Program-made: the position numbers and the translations under genes
Assembly: GCA_009920815.1 (NCBI GenBank)
Contig: RFZH01000047.1
Coordinates: 1-13,338 of the forward strand
Reading direction: 5' to 3'
Length of the DNA stretch: 13,338 nt
Origin: Paracoccaceae bacterium
GTDB taxonomy: Bacteria; Pseudomonadota; Alphaproteobacteria; Rhodobacterales; Rhodobacteraceae
Part shown: in pieces, positions 13,142 to 13,338 of the stretch
How the letters are laid out: every line of letters begins with the position of its first letter
How positions within the stretch are numbered: position 1 is the first letter of the stretch
Notes under the pieces: model-generated
Database searches by the model: none
What the model saw: only the letters and a program-made list of their open reading frames with translations
What the model was told of the DNA's origin: nothing

Positions 13142-13338
13142 ATGGCATTTTGGCGATTCCTGGGGGCGAATAAGACCTTTATCGGTGCAGGGTTTTTATT
13201 GTCGTTTATGTCCAGCTTTGGACAGACCTATTTTATTTCGATCTTTTCGGGGGAAATCCGCGCCACGTTTGATCTGTCCCACGCGCAATGGGGCAGTATT
13301 TACGGCATTGCCACGTTTTCCGCGACGGGTAAATGGGG
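13142..13338 (+). CDS. MFS transporter, N-terminal fragment cut by the window end
   Basis: The first 65 codons of a major facilitator transporter are visible; the frame is open to the last base. After a short start (MAFWRFLGANK) the first membrane helix is seen (TFIGAGFLLSFMSSFGQTYF), then ISIFSGEIRATFDLSHAQWG, the loop typical of a group of bacterial MFS proteins of unknown substrate, and the beginning of helix 2 (SIYGIATFSATG). The ATG at 13142 is preceded by AGGCGG about 6 bases upstream. It is divergent from the pentapeptide-repeat gene with 121 bases between the two start codons. The substrate cannot be told from this fragment. Confidence 0.85.
   Translation, partial: MAFWRFLGANKTFIGAGFLLSFMSSFGQTYFISIFSGEIRATFDLSHAQWGSIYGIATFSATGKW

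Overview
This window looks like chromosomal DNA of a marine alphaproteobacterium of the Rhodobacterales (roseobacter) type. This is inferred from protein families and gene neighbourhoods: a De Ley-Doudoroff galactonate pair, rpsF-rpsR-rplI without priB, a bactofilin next to an Mrp-type ATPase, an L,D-transpeptidase beside a DUF882 peptidase, and a pentapeptide protein with an N-terminus familiar from this group. GC content is close to one half. Gene density is high and both strands are used. I see no rRNA or tRNA gene, CRISPR array or insertion sequence.

Layout. (1) 1-1400, plus: the end of dgoK and then dgoA, overlapping by 4 bases, which phosphorylate and cleave 2-keto-3-deoxygalactonate. 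(2) 1503-2509, minus: azlD and azlC, a branched-chain amino acid exporter pair, lying just beyond the terminator of (3) 2610-3808, minus: rpsF-rpsR-rplI (S6, S18, L9). (4) 4091-5847, plus: a small two-helix membrane protein, a short bactofilin and the Fe-S carrier ATPase Mrp/ApbC. (5) 5855-7338, minus: a DUF882 (MepK-like) peptidase gene, an intrinsic terminator, a DUF1330 protein and an exported thioredoxin-like protein. (6) 7542-11783, plus: a large L,D-transpeptidase, an LpxD-type acyltransferase, a dedicated acyl carrier protein and a beta-ketoacyl-ACP synthase, closely packed and probably co-transcribed. (7) 11784-11985: a heavily structured convergent intergenic region. (8) 11986-13020, minus: a pentapeptide-repeat protein with a coiled coil and a membrane segment. 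(9) 13142 to the edge, plus: the start of an MFS transporter.

How the genes may work together. The divergent pair at 7339-7541 joins an enzyme family that makes 3-3 peptidoglycan cross-links to a family that can cut them. The downstream lpxD-acp-KS trio looks like a self-contained acyl-chain supply and transfer unit for an envelope lipid. The segment 6856-11783 therefore reads as an envelope-building neighbourhood. Its most striking oddity is that the DUF882 gene has kept its mature domain and a plausible promoter but has no signal peptide in frame. The KS gene also changes abruptly from about 50% to about 63% GC part-way through, and the pentapeptide protein has an unusual multidomain layout.
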